Position numbers and translations under genes: made by a program. The notes beneath the pieces were generated by a model. It made no database searches, was not told where the DNA came from, and saw nothing but the letters and a program-made list of their open reading frames with translations. Positions 43,601-54,848 of a stretch of 64,000 bases of DNA are shown one piece after another. Positions within the stretch are counted from its first letter, which is position 1. Every line of letters begins with the position of its first letter. This DNA is from Lepas anatifera. Lineage: Eukaryota; Arthropoda; Thecostraca; Lepadidae. The stretch covers positions 611,001-675,000 of the forward strand of contig JAOTON010002246.1 in NCBI GenBank assembly GCA_034440635.1. Reading direction: 5' to 3'.

Positions 43601-43855
43601 ATGTTGACCTCTTTTTTCCTGAATTTTGACATCCCACACTCTGCAGAAAAGTAACTTCAGGACACTGCTTGCATAACACAAGCAAGCATCTTGTGGCCCC
43701 ATCATTCACCTCGTGACGTTTTTATTTTATTTCGGTTTACCCCCCTACCATCTATCAAAATTGTATTTAAATTGCGGCCAAATCTTTTACCGCATGACTT
43801 TTTCTGTGCTTCGACTGTCGCTTGCCCCCAAACCTGTCGGCTAGATTCATCACTG
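40611..43855. mobile_element. Old 3.2-kb hAT-type element, CAGTGGCG family
   Basis: The left end CAGTGGCGAATCCGGAGG and the right end (reverse complement CCAGTGATGAATCTAGCC) match the termini and subterminal blocks of the copies at 18817-19946 and 59239-59646, including the TCGACCTCCTTTTTC block and the CTTCGACT...CTTGCCCC block. The possible target duplication is decayed (ACCCCGGC versus GAACCGGC). The interior is AT-rich, repeatedly contains TTTTGACATCC or TTTCGACATCC, and has no recognisable transposase. Confidence 0.7.
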
Positions 43856-44036
43856 GAACCGGCAACCCAATGATGAAGAGACGCTGTGACAGCACCGGTA
43901 TTGTTTTGTGTACGATTCCTGTCCGAAATTGAGCTAAACAGCGGTATCGGCCTTTGCCCTTTCTCCCACAGTTCTACCTACAAGGTCCATAGCGCAGAAA
44001 TGGGCCGGAAGACAACTCACGCAGCGCACTCCACAG

Positions 44037-44999
44037 CCGGGCATTGGCAGGTACTCCGTGGCGTCACCCCACAGCCGGGCATTGGCAGGTACTCCGTGGC
44101 GTCACCCCACAGCCGGGCATTGGCAGGTACTCCGTGGCGTCACCCCACAGCCGGGCATTGGCAGGTACTCGTGGCGTCACCCCACAGCCGGGCATTGGCA
44201 GGTACTCCGTGGCGTCACCCCACAGCCGGGCATTGGCAGGTACTCCGTGGCGTCACCCCACAGCCGGGCATTGGCAGGTACTCGTGGCGTCACCCCACAG
44301 CGCCTCCGGGCATTGGCAGGTACTCCGTGGCGTCACCCCACAGCCGGGCATTGGCAGGTACTCGTGGCGTCACCCCACAGCGCCGCCGGGCATTGGCAGG
44401 TACTCGTGGCGTCACCCCACAGCCGGGCATTGGCAGGTACTCGTGGCGTCACCCCACAGCCGGGCATTGGCAGGTACTCCGTGGCGTCACCCCACAGCCG
44501 GGCATTGGCAGGTACTCGTGGCGTCACCCCACAGCCGGGCATTGGCAGGTACTCCGTGGCGTCACCCCACAGCCGGGCATTGGCAGGTACTCGTGGTGTC
44601 ACCCCACAGCCGGGCATTGGCAGGTACTCGTGGCGTCACCCCACAGCCGGGCATTGGCAGGTACTCGTGGCGTCACCCCACAGCCGGGCATTGGCAGGTA
44701 CTCCGTGGCGTCACCCCACAGCCGGGCATTGGCAGGTACTCCGTGGCGTCACCCCACAGCCGGGCATTGGCAGGTACTCCGTGGCGTCACCCCACAGCCG
44801 GGCATTGGCAGGTACTCGTGGCGTCACCCCACAGCCGGGCATTGGCAGGTACTCCGTGGCGTCACCCCACAGCCGGGCATTGGCAGGTACTCGTGGCGTC
44901 ACCCCACAGCCGGGCATTGGCAGGTACTCGTGGCGTCACCCCACAGCGCCGCCGGGCATTGGCAGGTACTCCGTGGCGTCACCCCACAGCGCCGCCGGG
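44037..44999. repeat. 37/38-bp minisatellite, about 25 copies
   Basis: GGGCATTGGCAGGTACT repeats in 38-bp units (TACTCCGTGG) and 37-bp units (TACTCGTGG), with a few units extended by CGCC(T/G)CC. Mixed lengths rotate the frame, so all forward frames remain open for more than 300 codons; they are artefacts of the repeat. Confidence 0.95.
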
Positions 45000-47536
45000 C
45001 AGGGTTCGCGCGGCCGGTGCAGCCGGTGCGGCGGCCAGCAGTGACGCCGCCAGACGTCTAAATCGGGGCAAGGCCAGTTATGCACGGACTCCGCAACACT
45101 CTAGAAGCTTTATCTTTCACTAAATATCAGTAAGAAACAGACATCCTGGTAGTAGGCAGGAGCGGCTGCCAGCACCCATCAGGGGGCAAGAACTTGGGCA
45201 GGAGTGGTTTGTTCTAGAAGGGAAGCACAATAAAAAAATCAGCCAATGCCTTGCAGAGACCCAGAACAAAGCTGAGCTTCTGACCGATTCCTAAATGAAA
45301 GCAAGTCATCCCGTAAAAAACACACAAACAAAACTGCGCATTCAAATTGAAAAAAAATCCGCTCTGATTCATTAACACGTGCAGTGGAAGGAGGAAAATA
45401 TACCCGTGATCCCAGCAAAAAACCTAAGTTCAGATTAAGGAATCCAATCCAAGTGTATTTATACCTTTAAGCTACATTTGATGCAGATTTCAAGCCAACC
45501 AGTCAACATTCAAGGTATCGATGGAGCTTGAAAAATATTGAGATTAATTACGGCGGAGCTTGAAGAATATTTCAAGACCAATGGCGTGTAAGCTTGATAA
45601 ATACTTGAAAACTACCTATTGTCTAACTGGCCGCATAGGCAGCGGAATGGATAAATTCCATTTTGAAGGACCAGAACCTCGGCTTCATAAACATGTTCTT
45701 CGGATCCAACCACACAAGATGCGCTATTGTTTTTTCATTAAAGTGTGGAAGGCAGGACATATTTTAAGCTACAAGGTAGTGGGCATTTTTCCCACCAGCC
45801 CCCCCTGATATGCCCACCAGTGAACGGCCCTAAATGGCCCAGTGCCCACCATTCATCAGACATTTGATGCTCTAAGAGTGCCCTTTTGGTGGGAAATCGT
45901 GGCCTTTTCAGCCAGATGCCCACCAGTCTCAATTCCTTAAAACATGCCCTGGTGGAAGGCACACACTTTTCCATTTTGAGGAAGAGCGCAAAGGGCGGGG
46001 GCAGATTTCGTACGCCCCCCCTACCACTTTGCGTCCCGTCAATTATAACAAACAGAGTTACCTCCCAAAAGAGTAGCGGGCTTCGGACAGGCAGCTTGTA
46101 AAGAAGCGTCCGACACTGGCGACGGCCCGACCCACTCTAGTAGCAGTGTTCCGGGCAGGAATGCCGTCCCGGCGGCCGTCCATCCTCTGTACCCTCCGGG
46201 GAGTGGACGGCCCCGCTCAATGGCCTCCTCCCTACTCTGTGCAAGCACCACGCACAGGTGCTCTGCCTATTGCTAGCATGTGTCGGCTTGGTCTCAACCA
46301 CGTCACCATACTACCACCACCACCGTCACCATACTATCACCATCACCACGCCACCGCGCCACCAATCCACTTGGCTGCCTTTAGATAGTCACTAGCGTTC
46401 ATGGCATACATGAGCTAAAACCTCAGAAATGGTCCCTAAATGTAATTCAAACTCAGCAATGATCCACTGCCCCAGGAAGAAGTTTCAGAGTTTATAAAGA
46501 GATCCCGAGCCCGTAAATAATTCTCAAAAAGACAAGTGTCAAGCCCCACCATGTCACACGGTAGTGGCCCATTGCGACGAAATAAAGAGCTCGGCTTTTT
46601 CACAACGCGAGAAAAATATATACTCGACAGCTGCGGGGATTGCGTCGTCTCCTATCCGCGGCTGTGAAATAAACCTCACCAGCCTCCGACGCACCAAAAG
46701 TGAACTACACAAAAGTACGAGACTCCAGCCCATCCATTCTGGAAATCAACCGAGATCGTGAAAACCGAATCGCATTTCTTCAAAAAGAATTAACGAATAT
46801 CGAATTAACGAATTATCGAATTATCGAATTAACGAGAGAGAGAGGGAGAGAGAGAGAGGATTCTAAGAATGTGAGTTGAGATAGTACCCATGATCAATGG
46901 CGATGGAAGATAGTCGTCATTTATACAAATGAATTCCCAGAAAATGTGTTTGTTAAAGAGCAAAGGTTCCTAACTAAGGCTGGGTCAGCAAAAAATTATA
47001 TCCTTAAAGTAAACTAGAAAGATTAGCAGCAACCCCTCTCACAGAGCAGCCACAAGACAAGACTCACAAGGACCGGAAAACAGCCCTTGAAGCAAATCAA
47101 GGATCTACGGTAGGGACTGAGGAACACGGGATCACGTGACCGGAAATGTACGATGATCACTTGAACAAATGACGTCACAAGGGCAAGACCAAAACAAGCC
47201 TTGAGATGAGTGGATCAACCCTAACTATTGGCTATGAACATGTGGATCCGCGTGTTATCTTTAAAATTTTCTATCCACAACGTGTAGCTGCGTGCTCACC
47301 CGTACGTTGAGGTACCATTCAGAGGGATCTCACCGCGGATTTTTCACTGGGGGAGGCGGATTCGACCTGGCGATGACGAAAGGGCATGGCGACAGGCGAA
47401 GGCCAAACTTCAAAGCCGTCTGGGGGAGGGCAGTTTTAAGACAGTTCACCCGTGACTACCTAAAGAACCATTCGTAAAGGTTTACGTTGATGAGCGGGGA
47501 AAAATGCTAGAATAATGGCAACGGCTGAGTGTTATT
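45000..47536. other. Unassigned intergenic DNA with a short simple repeat
   Basis: No gene was recognised. A run of ATCGAATTAACGAATT-type units followed by GAGAGAGA lies at about 46780-46860. CCACCATCACC-type simple sequence lies at about 46300-46345. Confidence 0.4.
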
Positions 47537-47882
47537 TTGGGGGACACGCCCCTCGTGGCCAGTTGGGAAATGCGTCCACCACTCCCGGTTTCTACGCCCG
47601 AGATTAACAAGTGCAGCTATGCTATAGCCTCAGGTTCTGTTGTGTCCAAGTTAACGCCGGAGGCTGCCTTCATGGTACGGCAAAAGCTGAAAGAACACCA
47701 TCGGGTCTACGATAAGCCTTCACGGCGTGTGTTCAGCCTCAATGCCGGCCCGACACGCACCAAAACCAACCGCAATATACACCTCCAGTACCAGTCCACA
47801 GCCAAGACGCAACCGCCTGCAAGTCCGACTCACCAAATCACAGGAACCCGAACGGGCTGGCATTTTATTGATCTCACAAAAC
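47537..47882 (+). CDS. Unassigned open stretch, possible exon, interrupted by a miniature transposon
   Basis: About 115 codons stay open with balanced, protein-like composition (for example LTPEAAFMVRQKLKEHHRVY and GTRTGWHFIDLTKP). The first codon is TTG, not ATG, so it would be an exon or fragment. The frame then runs into the GGCGGATCC miniature element at 47883, where the translated sequence is element-derived. I do not recognise a family. It could equally be a chance open stretch. Confidence 0.22.
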
Positions 47883-48244
47883 CATGGGCGGATCCAGGGG
47901 TGGGGCATCCGGGCATGGCCCTCCCAAAGCGAGACAGAGGGGGCCAAGCCACTATTCGACAACCACCCCACCGATTAAAGGAAACTTTCATAATGGTTCG
48001 TCGGCAAAATATGCCTAAGCCTTTTTTCTGTTCGGAGAGGTCTTTACTCAACGTGAAATCCCCCTCAAAGGGAAGGAAGAAGTTTTCCGTTTTTCGAGCG
48101 GTCGCTTAGTTGATGTTGAAAAAAATGTATGAAGTAAAAACTTTATCACTCCGCCAGTCGCCGCCTGCCCGCCGTGTTTTGTTTAGAGCTCGAGGACGAC
48201 GTGTATTTGCCCTCCCTCAAACCAGCCGCCTGGATCCGCCGCGG
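47883..48244. mobile_element. hAT-like miniature element, GGGCGGATCCAGG ends
   Basis: The left end CATGGGCGGATCCAGG pairs with a right end whose reverse complement is CCGCGGCGGATCCAGG. Possible 8-bp target copies CACAAAAC and CGCACGAC agree at five positions, so the duplication is decayed. The interior has GGGGCCAAGCC and CCCCCTC blocks and no coding capacity. Confidence 0.6.
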
Positions 48245-49449
48245 CGCACGACTACGGGTCCTACCTGTAGCTCAGTTATCATAGCTGTCGTCACCAAGTG
48301 GCCGTTTAGCCTGATCATGCAGCCAGTCAGGCTCGCGAACAGTGCCGTGCTTAGATCCGCCTCAACACATTCCCAGCTACCAGATGCTACGGTCATAACA
48401 AGAAAAAAAACTTAACTCGGAAGATCGTGCTTCAAATAAACGCTAGGCTCAGATATTACGCAGAACAACAGTGTGGCATGAAGTCAGCGCACTACTCACC
48501 ATGTCTCCTCTGTTCTCCCGCATTATATACACTGGAGCGAGGCTGTACACAATTACACCACTGTACACCGTCCCTGCTACATACACACACACGCGCACGG
48601 GTGCGGCGCTCTGTACACCAGTGGCGGCCGCGCGGTGCCGCCCAGCTGCCCCCTCGCCGCCCAGCAGCCAACTCCGGCGCTCGCCGCCACGCGCTGCTGC
48701 CCGGCTGTCGACCGCGCCACCGCCCAGACAAAGACCAATGCACGGCCGCCCGGGCGAGTCCATGTGGCGGCGCCGGCAGGGGAGGCCGCGGCCGCCGACA
48801 GCACACAGGTGATGACACAGGGCCGGACCAGATGGTGCACGCCCGAGCTTTCGGTCGGTGCCTTGCAAACAAGGGTCACTTGATCTAAAGGCATGGAGTG
48901 TGGGCGGTCCCAGCCGGCGCTGCTGCCATCGGACCGGACGGGGTGGTGCTTGTGGGGGGGCGGGGGGTGGCTCGGCAGCCACGTGACGTGGGCCATAAAC
49001 AACACCGTGGGGGAGAGCAGCCGACCGTCGGCGGGCCGCCGGCGAGCGTGGTGCAGTCGCGTCCCCGCCGACAACACGGCAGCGCCACCCACACTGAGCA
49101 GGGAGGGCAGCTGCGTCGCTTCTGGAGCAGGCTGCCCGGCCGGGGCGGGGGCGGCCGGCAGCACGTGTGGCGGCGACGGCGACGCTGCACGGCCCCCAGC
49201 CGACGCGTCACTTTCGGTCTCGCTGCAGCAGCGTCACTGCCGCGTGCAAGGCCGGGGGGTAGCAGCAGAGACACCGTCCCACCACACCGTGCCTCACGCC
49301 CCAGCCAGCCACAACCGGGCTCGTCGTACCCCTACCTCCTCCCTCTGCTTTCCTTTCAAATATGGTTTTCTTGTAAGAACTGCATGGAAATTGAGAACAC
49401 GTATCAGAAATATATTCAACAGCAGTACTCAATTGGTGGAAAGGCTGCC
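48245..49449. other. Unassigned GC-rich DNA
   Basis: CpG-rich from about 48600 to 49250, with open frames on both strands that overlap and mutually contradict. No domain, RNA gene or tandem repeat was recognised. Confidence 0.4.
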
Positions 49450-49810
49450 TTAACACGCGCATTGACGGGGGCGGTACCCACCCCCTCGGGTTTTTCGGAT
49501 ACAGCATAAAAGGGAGACGCGTAGCGCCGCTGTACTTGGCATACATCTTCTCTCATCATTTCTACAACTTTTTTTCCAAATTTTAAGGTTAGGTCATCTC
49601 AGGTCAGGTCAACAGTACAGGTCAAGTGACCTGACCTCAAATTAAGATAGCATTAGCCGGAACAGGGTGACCTTGGCCGATTGAAACTATTGTCACATAA
49701 TGGGCCCACCGAGTTCTCTAAAATATGTTCCAGTATTTTTTATATCGATGACATGAGGTCAGGTACGAGCCATGACTTCTCCATTGGAAATACATGGGAA
49801 AATGATTTTA
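49450..49810. mobile_element. TTAA miniature element, GGTCAGGTCA family, decayed right end
   Basis: It begins TTAACACGCGCATTGACGG at 49450, the same terminus as the copy at 9984. The interior shares GGTACCCACCCCCTCGG and TCAGGTCAGGTCAACAG blocks with that family. The right boundary is unclear and is placed where similarity is lost. Confidence 0.5.
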
Positions 49811-50003
49811 ACTGAATGACTTAGTAACGGATGGTGATGAGCATTTATTTCAACTGCATTATATTTGCCTTGTCTTTGCGGTTTGAATCTCCACCTAAGT
49901 CCGTAAATGGCTCTCTCTACTCCTATTTCTTCCTGTTTCAAACATCTAGCTGTGACGTCTAATGTATAAACGTACAAACTATTTCCACCACCAAATGTAT
50001 AAA

Positions 50004-51340
50004 CGTCTTCAAAGTGCAGGAACAGGACCACTCGCTCCCCCTCGCAGTCGGCCCCCATAAACGCGACCACCAAAATCCGACCCAACTTTCTCGATTCGCA
50101 AGCGTATCAACTTCCTAAAGCCGCGAAACATCTTAGAGTCCTTCAGCATACTCAAATTTAGGCTAATGCGTATATTTAGAAGGCAGACATCACAAATAGA
50201 AAATAACATACAGACTAATGAAGGGGTAAACGAACTCAGTAAAAATGTAGATGTGGTAGTAAAACCATCAGGTGAATCCAAAGGCTTCGTTATTATGAAT
50301 AGGAAAGACGACATGTCCAAAACAGAAAATATAACAAAAGAATACAAACCCACAGACAATATCTCAAATCTAACAAAAAACTGGATGCGACAACAAGCTT
50401 CTTAATTAAAACTGTAATCGCCCCAAAGCTCGCCAAAAAGCTAAGTAGCGGTCTTGTACCCCATTCGAGCCGTACAGCAGAATTGTACGACTTCCCAGAA
50501 AAACCACAAGCCCGTTACGACCTACCGCTTCCGCGTGTGGTGACCCACTGGACAGGCTATCTGGGTTCATGAGCCAAATCTTAATTCAAATCCTTTCCTT
50601 TATCCCTTCTCACCTACTGAACACGGAAACATATCTTGAGCGTGTAAAACAAGCCTTTCCGGAAAAACTCCCGCGCGTTCTATTGCATTCTCGATGGATG
50701 TGACAATTTTGTACGGGAGTATATCTATAAAAGGGGGTATCGAGGCCGTCTTATCCACAATTTCGGAACACCTTCGCTCTTAATCTAGAAGATTGCACAA
50801 AGGTTATTTTTTTATCAGGGCCACTCCCAACAGGCACACTTGCCCAATTACAGGGAGTATTGGCGTTGTCTCACATATTCGACAATAGCATCGTTCGCTT
50901 TGGGGACAAACTTTTCAAACAAACAAAGGGGTCGCCATGGGCAACAGTCGTGCTCCACCGTTAGCCATAATAATTAAAAATTTGTTAATCAACAACTTGT
51001 ACCACCACAAGTCTTAGAAATACCCCTGGAGTTAGGTGGGGGGGGGTCGATGCCTCGATATGTTGATGGTCTTCATCGACACCCAGAAAATTGGAATGTA
51101 CCGATAAATTCAACGCAATGCGACCGGCCATTGCTAAAAGGATTATTTTAAGTTTGTTCCAGAAGACTTTATGAAGACGGGATTACGGAACTGACCTGGC
51201 CTTCCACCTCCCTCGCCCACAAGAAAACAATGGAGAGCGGCATCGTACTATTCGGTCACAGCAAGTGTTACAAGTGTGAAACAGTTCGTTTAGCAAATGT
51301 CCATGTGGTCCCACATTAAACACGCGGTTCTGGGCTTTGA
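50004..51340 (+). pseudogene. Penelope-like element reverse transcriptase, degenerate
   Basis: Pieces in all three forward frames, in the correct order, match the Penelope RT: VVVKPSGESKGFVIMNRKD (finger region, in the open segment 50166-50405), ELYDFPEKPQ (the YGLPKIHK position), DVTILYGSISIKGGIEAVL (palm motif with the first catalytic Asp), GVAMGNSRAPPLAII (template-grip motif) and RYVDGL near 51055. The last is the YVDD box with the second catalytic Asp replaced by Gly. Frameshifts and stops separate the pieces. Penelope RTs are related to telomerase and prime at nicked DNA or telomere ends. No GIY-YIG domain follows directly; fragments of one lie in the inverted repeat downstream. Confidence 0.8.
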
Positions 51341-51612
51341 GGAGCGGTCACACGACCTTAACCCTAGATCAAAATGAATTGACCCCTAAAATGGCAGCGG
51401 ATTCTAAAGTTTGTGAGCCACGATTCTCTGCGTTTTTTTTCTTGTTCTGTTATTCTCAGAAAATCAGGAGGGAGCAGATGTTTGCGGCGGTGGATCGCGT
51501 GTAAGCCGACACCACTCCGGTGAAGGTGGGAAGTTCCCCGCGGAGCCAGATGGTACATGGCATGCAGCCCAGCAGCCACGCCAGCCGCGCCGGCACCAGT
51601 GCGTCTCAACAA
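51341..51612. other. Unassigned DNA before the hAT element
   Basis: No feature was recognised. It ends with CTCAACAA, the probable target copy of the hAT element that follows. Confidence 0.4.
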
Positions 51613-52545
51613 CATAGCTGAGCCTTTCAGACATTTCGGTGAGTCGGCTCAACTCATGTCACATGCAGAAAGCGGGTGACTTAACTCCAATTTAACTCAC
51701 CGGAAGAAATTCAGAGAGCCGACGCAATTCCGGTTCAAACTTCAATCCGATCAGCTCAATTCTGAGTCAACTCAAAACTCAGGCCGACTTAACTTTGTGT
51801 AAAGTTCAAAATGAAGTTAATCTATCAATAATCGTAAAAATGAATAATTTATAATAAGCTGACTGGTAATAAATCAAACAAATAAATTAATAAGCATAAA
51901 TAGATAGATAACAAAAAACATGCAAAAAGTAAAACAATATAGCATATTTATGTTTAAAGTATGTAACTAAATGGAATTCAAATTTATAGATGAACAATAG
52001 ATAAACAGGTAAATCATGGTAATATCTTCAAACCTTTTTTATTTTTAAGTTGCGACCAGCAGCTTCAGATTACACCAAGCAGAAGCCAGTGGTTGCACCT
52101 CCATAATCATTACCCATCAGGAAAGGTCACAGCTCTAGAGATCAACTTCGTACGCTTGTGACATAATAAGGCAACTGATTAGGATACTTGATACAGCGAA
52201 CAGCATTGGAAAATGTAGGCATATTCAAAGACTTATATGCAGCATCATACTTCTCTCCTGAGTCAGGTTTTTCGTCAACTCATTTGACTCGCCAACTCAA
52301 CTCATTTGACTCATTGCCAGGTTTTTTAGTCAACTCAACTCAGCTCATTGGTGTGATGTGAGCTAACTCAACTCAGCTCGACTCACCGGTCTAATTCTTT
52401 ACTCAACTCATCTCAGAGCCAAATGATTCAGATTTTTCAAACGTTGATAAGTTTTGAAGTGCTGCAGCGAGGAGCATGATGATGAGTTGCTAAGATGTTC
52501 CCTGGCCTCTCCCCTCGAATCCGGAAATGTAAAAAAACACTGAAG

Positions 52546-52580
52546 GTTATATATTCGGGCACAGCCCTTCATCAGAATCG
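52546..52580 (-). ncRNA. Hammerhead-ribozyme-like core, left arm
   Basis: On the minus strand CTGATGA (52569-52575) is followed by GGGCTGTGCCC, a 4-bp stem with a 3-base loop, and then GAA. This is the order of hammerhead core strands and helix II. One extra A lies between CTGATGA and the stem. Helices I and III are weak. Hammerhead motifs are known in Penelope-like elements, but cleavage by this copy is unproven. Confidence 0.35.
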
Positions 52581-52999
52581 TGGAGTAAATATCAATAATT
52601 ATCAGTCCTAGTATAGCCAGACCTCGAATTGAGCTTCACACAAATGCCTGTTAGAATGAATCGGTAAAAATAAGATTGGATGTCGTCACAACAACGATAT
52701 TGGTACCTATAACCCAAAAGCAATACCGACAATACAACAAACCTAGACCAGTATTTGTGACAGACTTTTCTATTATTTCAGCCAAACACTAGCTTTTGAT
52801 TAACAATGAAAAACCCGCTGAAGTATCTTAATCGGTTATTTGAATATTTCTGTTCTTATTATTTAATTTTTCCGTCGACTGCAGCTAAAATGCTAACCAA
52901 AAACTACCTATTTAGCACTAGTAGACGTGCTACTAGATCGGTGTAAAGACTGCATGCTTTCCCCTTTAACATGATGCTATATTTCTACAATAAAAGCCT

Positions 53000-54130
53000 C
53001 CCTCGAGTTATTTAGTTAAGATTGTACCTAGTGGTCAAGGTCAACTTTTTTGTCATTGATAAACCCATTTTCCACAGCCTGCTCCTCTGGCCCAACGTTA
53101 AGCGTCGAAAGAGTATACGTGTGGCTGCAAAAAAGCATTATCAATTTTGTATTGTACTTATTCAACAACCCTTACCCATAGTATGTACCTCTTACACAAA
53201 TGCAACTTTTATAGTTAGTTATGTGATCAATCATTGGTAAATACTTTTCCTCAGCCTGTACCTCTAGCCCAACGTTAAGTGTCGAATGGGTATACGTCTA
53301 GCTGCAGAAAAGTTTATCAATAATTATTTGCATATTTCAAAAACCCCAACCCCAGTACGTACCCCTAAAATCAAACCATCTCTTTGAGCTAGTTAATCTG
53401 ATCAAGCATTAATAAACCCTTTTTCCCAGCTTGTACCTCTGGCCCAACGTTTAAAGGGAATGTGGCACCTTGTTCGAATCCTGGAATTTAGTGTTATTAG
53501 GCATACTTTTAGTAAAAAATAATGAAACCACCCACGATTTCTCTGAAAAAATGTACAATACGCTCAATATTTGGTTTTTAAAAATACTCCTCTAGAAAAA
53601 TAAATAAATATCAGCTTGTGGATGATGTCACGATCTGGCAACCACTGCCATACTTGAACGCTTCAAGGGCTTCGATTGACTGATGCTTATCGGGACGTCA
53701 GCATATGTCGTCACACCAGTAGCTCACAACAATGGCCGCCGGCGACGGGGGGCTGAGGGGGGCTGGTGTCAGGTAGGTTTTAGCTTTTTCTACGGAAATA
53801 TCGAGTTCCAAGACAAATGAAATATGGAGTACCGGGTTTTCCGACCTGCTTTACAACTTGGCTATCTCAATTAAAATCACGTTGTGAAGGTGCCACATTC
53901 ACTTTAAGCGTTGAATGAGTATACATCTAGTTGCAGAAAAGCACCATCAAGGATAAATTCCCTAAACAAACAAAAAAACCTGAGCCGTACCTGTGAACTA
54001 GGTCCACCACTTCTGACTAGTTAAACTAATTCAACTATCATAGCCCTTTTTTCCAGCCTGTAAATCGGGCCCAAAGTTAAACGTCAAAAGCATATACGTC
54101 TAGCATCAATAACACTATCAATAATGTATG
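53000..54130 (-). repeat. Four tandem units of about 175 bp in the left Penelope arm
   Basis: CCCAACGTTAAG-type phrases recur at 178, 174 and, after subtracting the insertion, 172 bp. The same array appears inverted in the right arm at about 55960-56540. Tandem repeated ends are typical of Penelope-like elements. Confidence 0.8.
53451..53907. mobile_element. TTAA-flanked miniature transposon, GGGAATGTGGCACC family (copy 2)
   Basis: TTAA at 53451-53454 and 53904-53907 flank a 449-bp body ending AGGGAATGTGGCACC and GGTGCCACATTCACT. The right Penelope arm has the uninterrupted site GGCTTAACGTTGGG at 56130-56143, so the empty site is visible in the same window. It is nearly identical to 32595-33052. 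Confidence 0.93.
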
Positions 54131-54211
54131 GAAGTCCTACCCCAGAACACATATACTTACGCTGATCTCTCCCTTACCTCTTAAGCCACTGCTGTTAAGT
54201 GATAGCCTATC

Positions 54212-54535
54212 TTAGACCCGCATAATAGGCCAGGACGTTCCTTGTACGTTAAGGCTGGGATGACGATCCTGAATGATTATGGATTCGGCTATCTTTCTAT
54301 CTAGATGATCACGTGCCCGATTAACTACTTTTAGCTCAAGTGGTTCTGATATAGCCTGAGTGTCCTGTGCTGCATGTTTCTCGAGGAAATGATCTCCTAG
54401 AGGTGTGTTCCTAGTTTTATTTTTCGCGTCCCGCAAATGTTCGTTAAATCGCAATCGGACGGGCCTCATCGACTCCCCTACGTATTGAGCCCTGTTTTGA
54501 TCCTGGTTACACAGTCTACAGTCTATTTGATACAC
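54212..54535 (-). pseudogene. GIY-YIG endonuclease domain of a Penelope-like element
   Basis: The 107-residue segment reads YQIDCRLCNQ, then QYVGESMRPVRLRFNEHLRD and GDHFLEKHA. These are the elements of a GIY-YIG nuclease: the first strand with the GIY position as YQI, YVG for YIG, the catalytic Arg region and the EH pair. In Penelope-like elements this domain follows the RT and nicks the target. Here only the C-terminal part of the protein is present and no RT lies upstream in this orientation, because the copy is 5'-truncated at the fold-back junction. Confidence 0.85.
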
Positions 54536-54632
54536 TAAATTTTTCTGTGTGCAGTCGCCTTTAAAACCTAGTTTTATTTTTTGCGTCCCGCAAATGTTCG
54601 CGAAAATGACACGAAAAATAAAACTAGGAACA
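54408..54632. repeat. Fold-back apex of the Penelope inverted repeat
   Basis: A phrase CCTAGTTTTATTTTT followed by GCGTCCCGCAAATGTTCG occurs at 54409-54443 and again directly at 54567-54602. The reverse complement of its first part starts at 54611. The two arms thus meet in a short palindrome rather than a simple blunt join. Confidence 0.8.
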
Positions 54633-54784
54633 CGCCTCTAGATCATTTCCTCGAGAAACATGCAGCACAGGACACTCAGGCTATATCAGAACCACTTGAG
54701 CTAAAAGTAGTTCATCAGGCACGTGATCATCCAGATAGAGATAGCCGAATCCATAATCATTCAGGATCGTCATCCCAGCCTTAA
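54618..54784 (+). pseudogene. GIY-YIG fragment, second copy
   Basis: This is the C-terminal half of the same GIY-YIG domain as 54212-54535, with identical stretches such as HFLEKHAAQDTQAISEPLEL, small deletions (the residue after NTPL is lost) and an altered end. It lacks the YQI and YVG strands, so it cannot be catalytic. Confidence 0.8.
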
Positions 54785-54848
54785 CGTACAAGGAACGTCC
54801 TGGCCTATTATGCGGGTCAAGGATAGGCTATCAGTTAACAGCAGTGGC

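Larger units (their letters stand above)
52491..54427 (-). mobile_element. 5'-truncated Penelope-like copy, left arm of a large inverted repeat
   Basis: This arm is the reverse complement of 54609-57093 once the insertions are removed. It carries, reading leftward, a GIY-YIG fragment, four tandem units of about 175 bp (each with CCCAACGTTAAG near 53090, 53268, 53442 and 54067) and a hammerhead-like motif near its outer end. A TTAA transposon at 53451-53907 is present only in this arm. Confidence 0.8.

Noticed and set aside
43886..45123. Three forward open frames of 328-391 codons
   Set aside because: They are produced by the 37/38-bp minisatellite; mixed unit lengths rotate the frame without creating stops.
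46780..46860. ATCGAATTAACG and GAGAGA run as a regulatory array
   Set aside because: It is a short simple-sequence tract of a kind that can also arise from library or cloning adapters. No further support was found.
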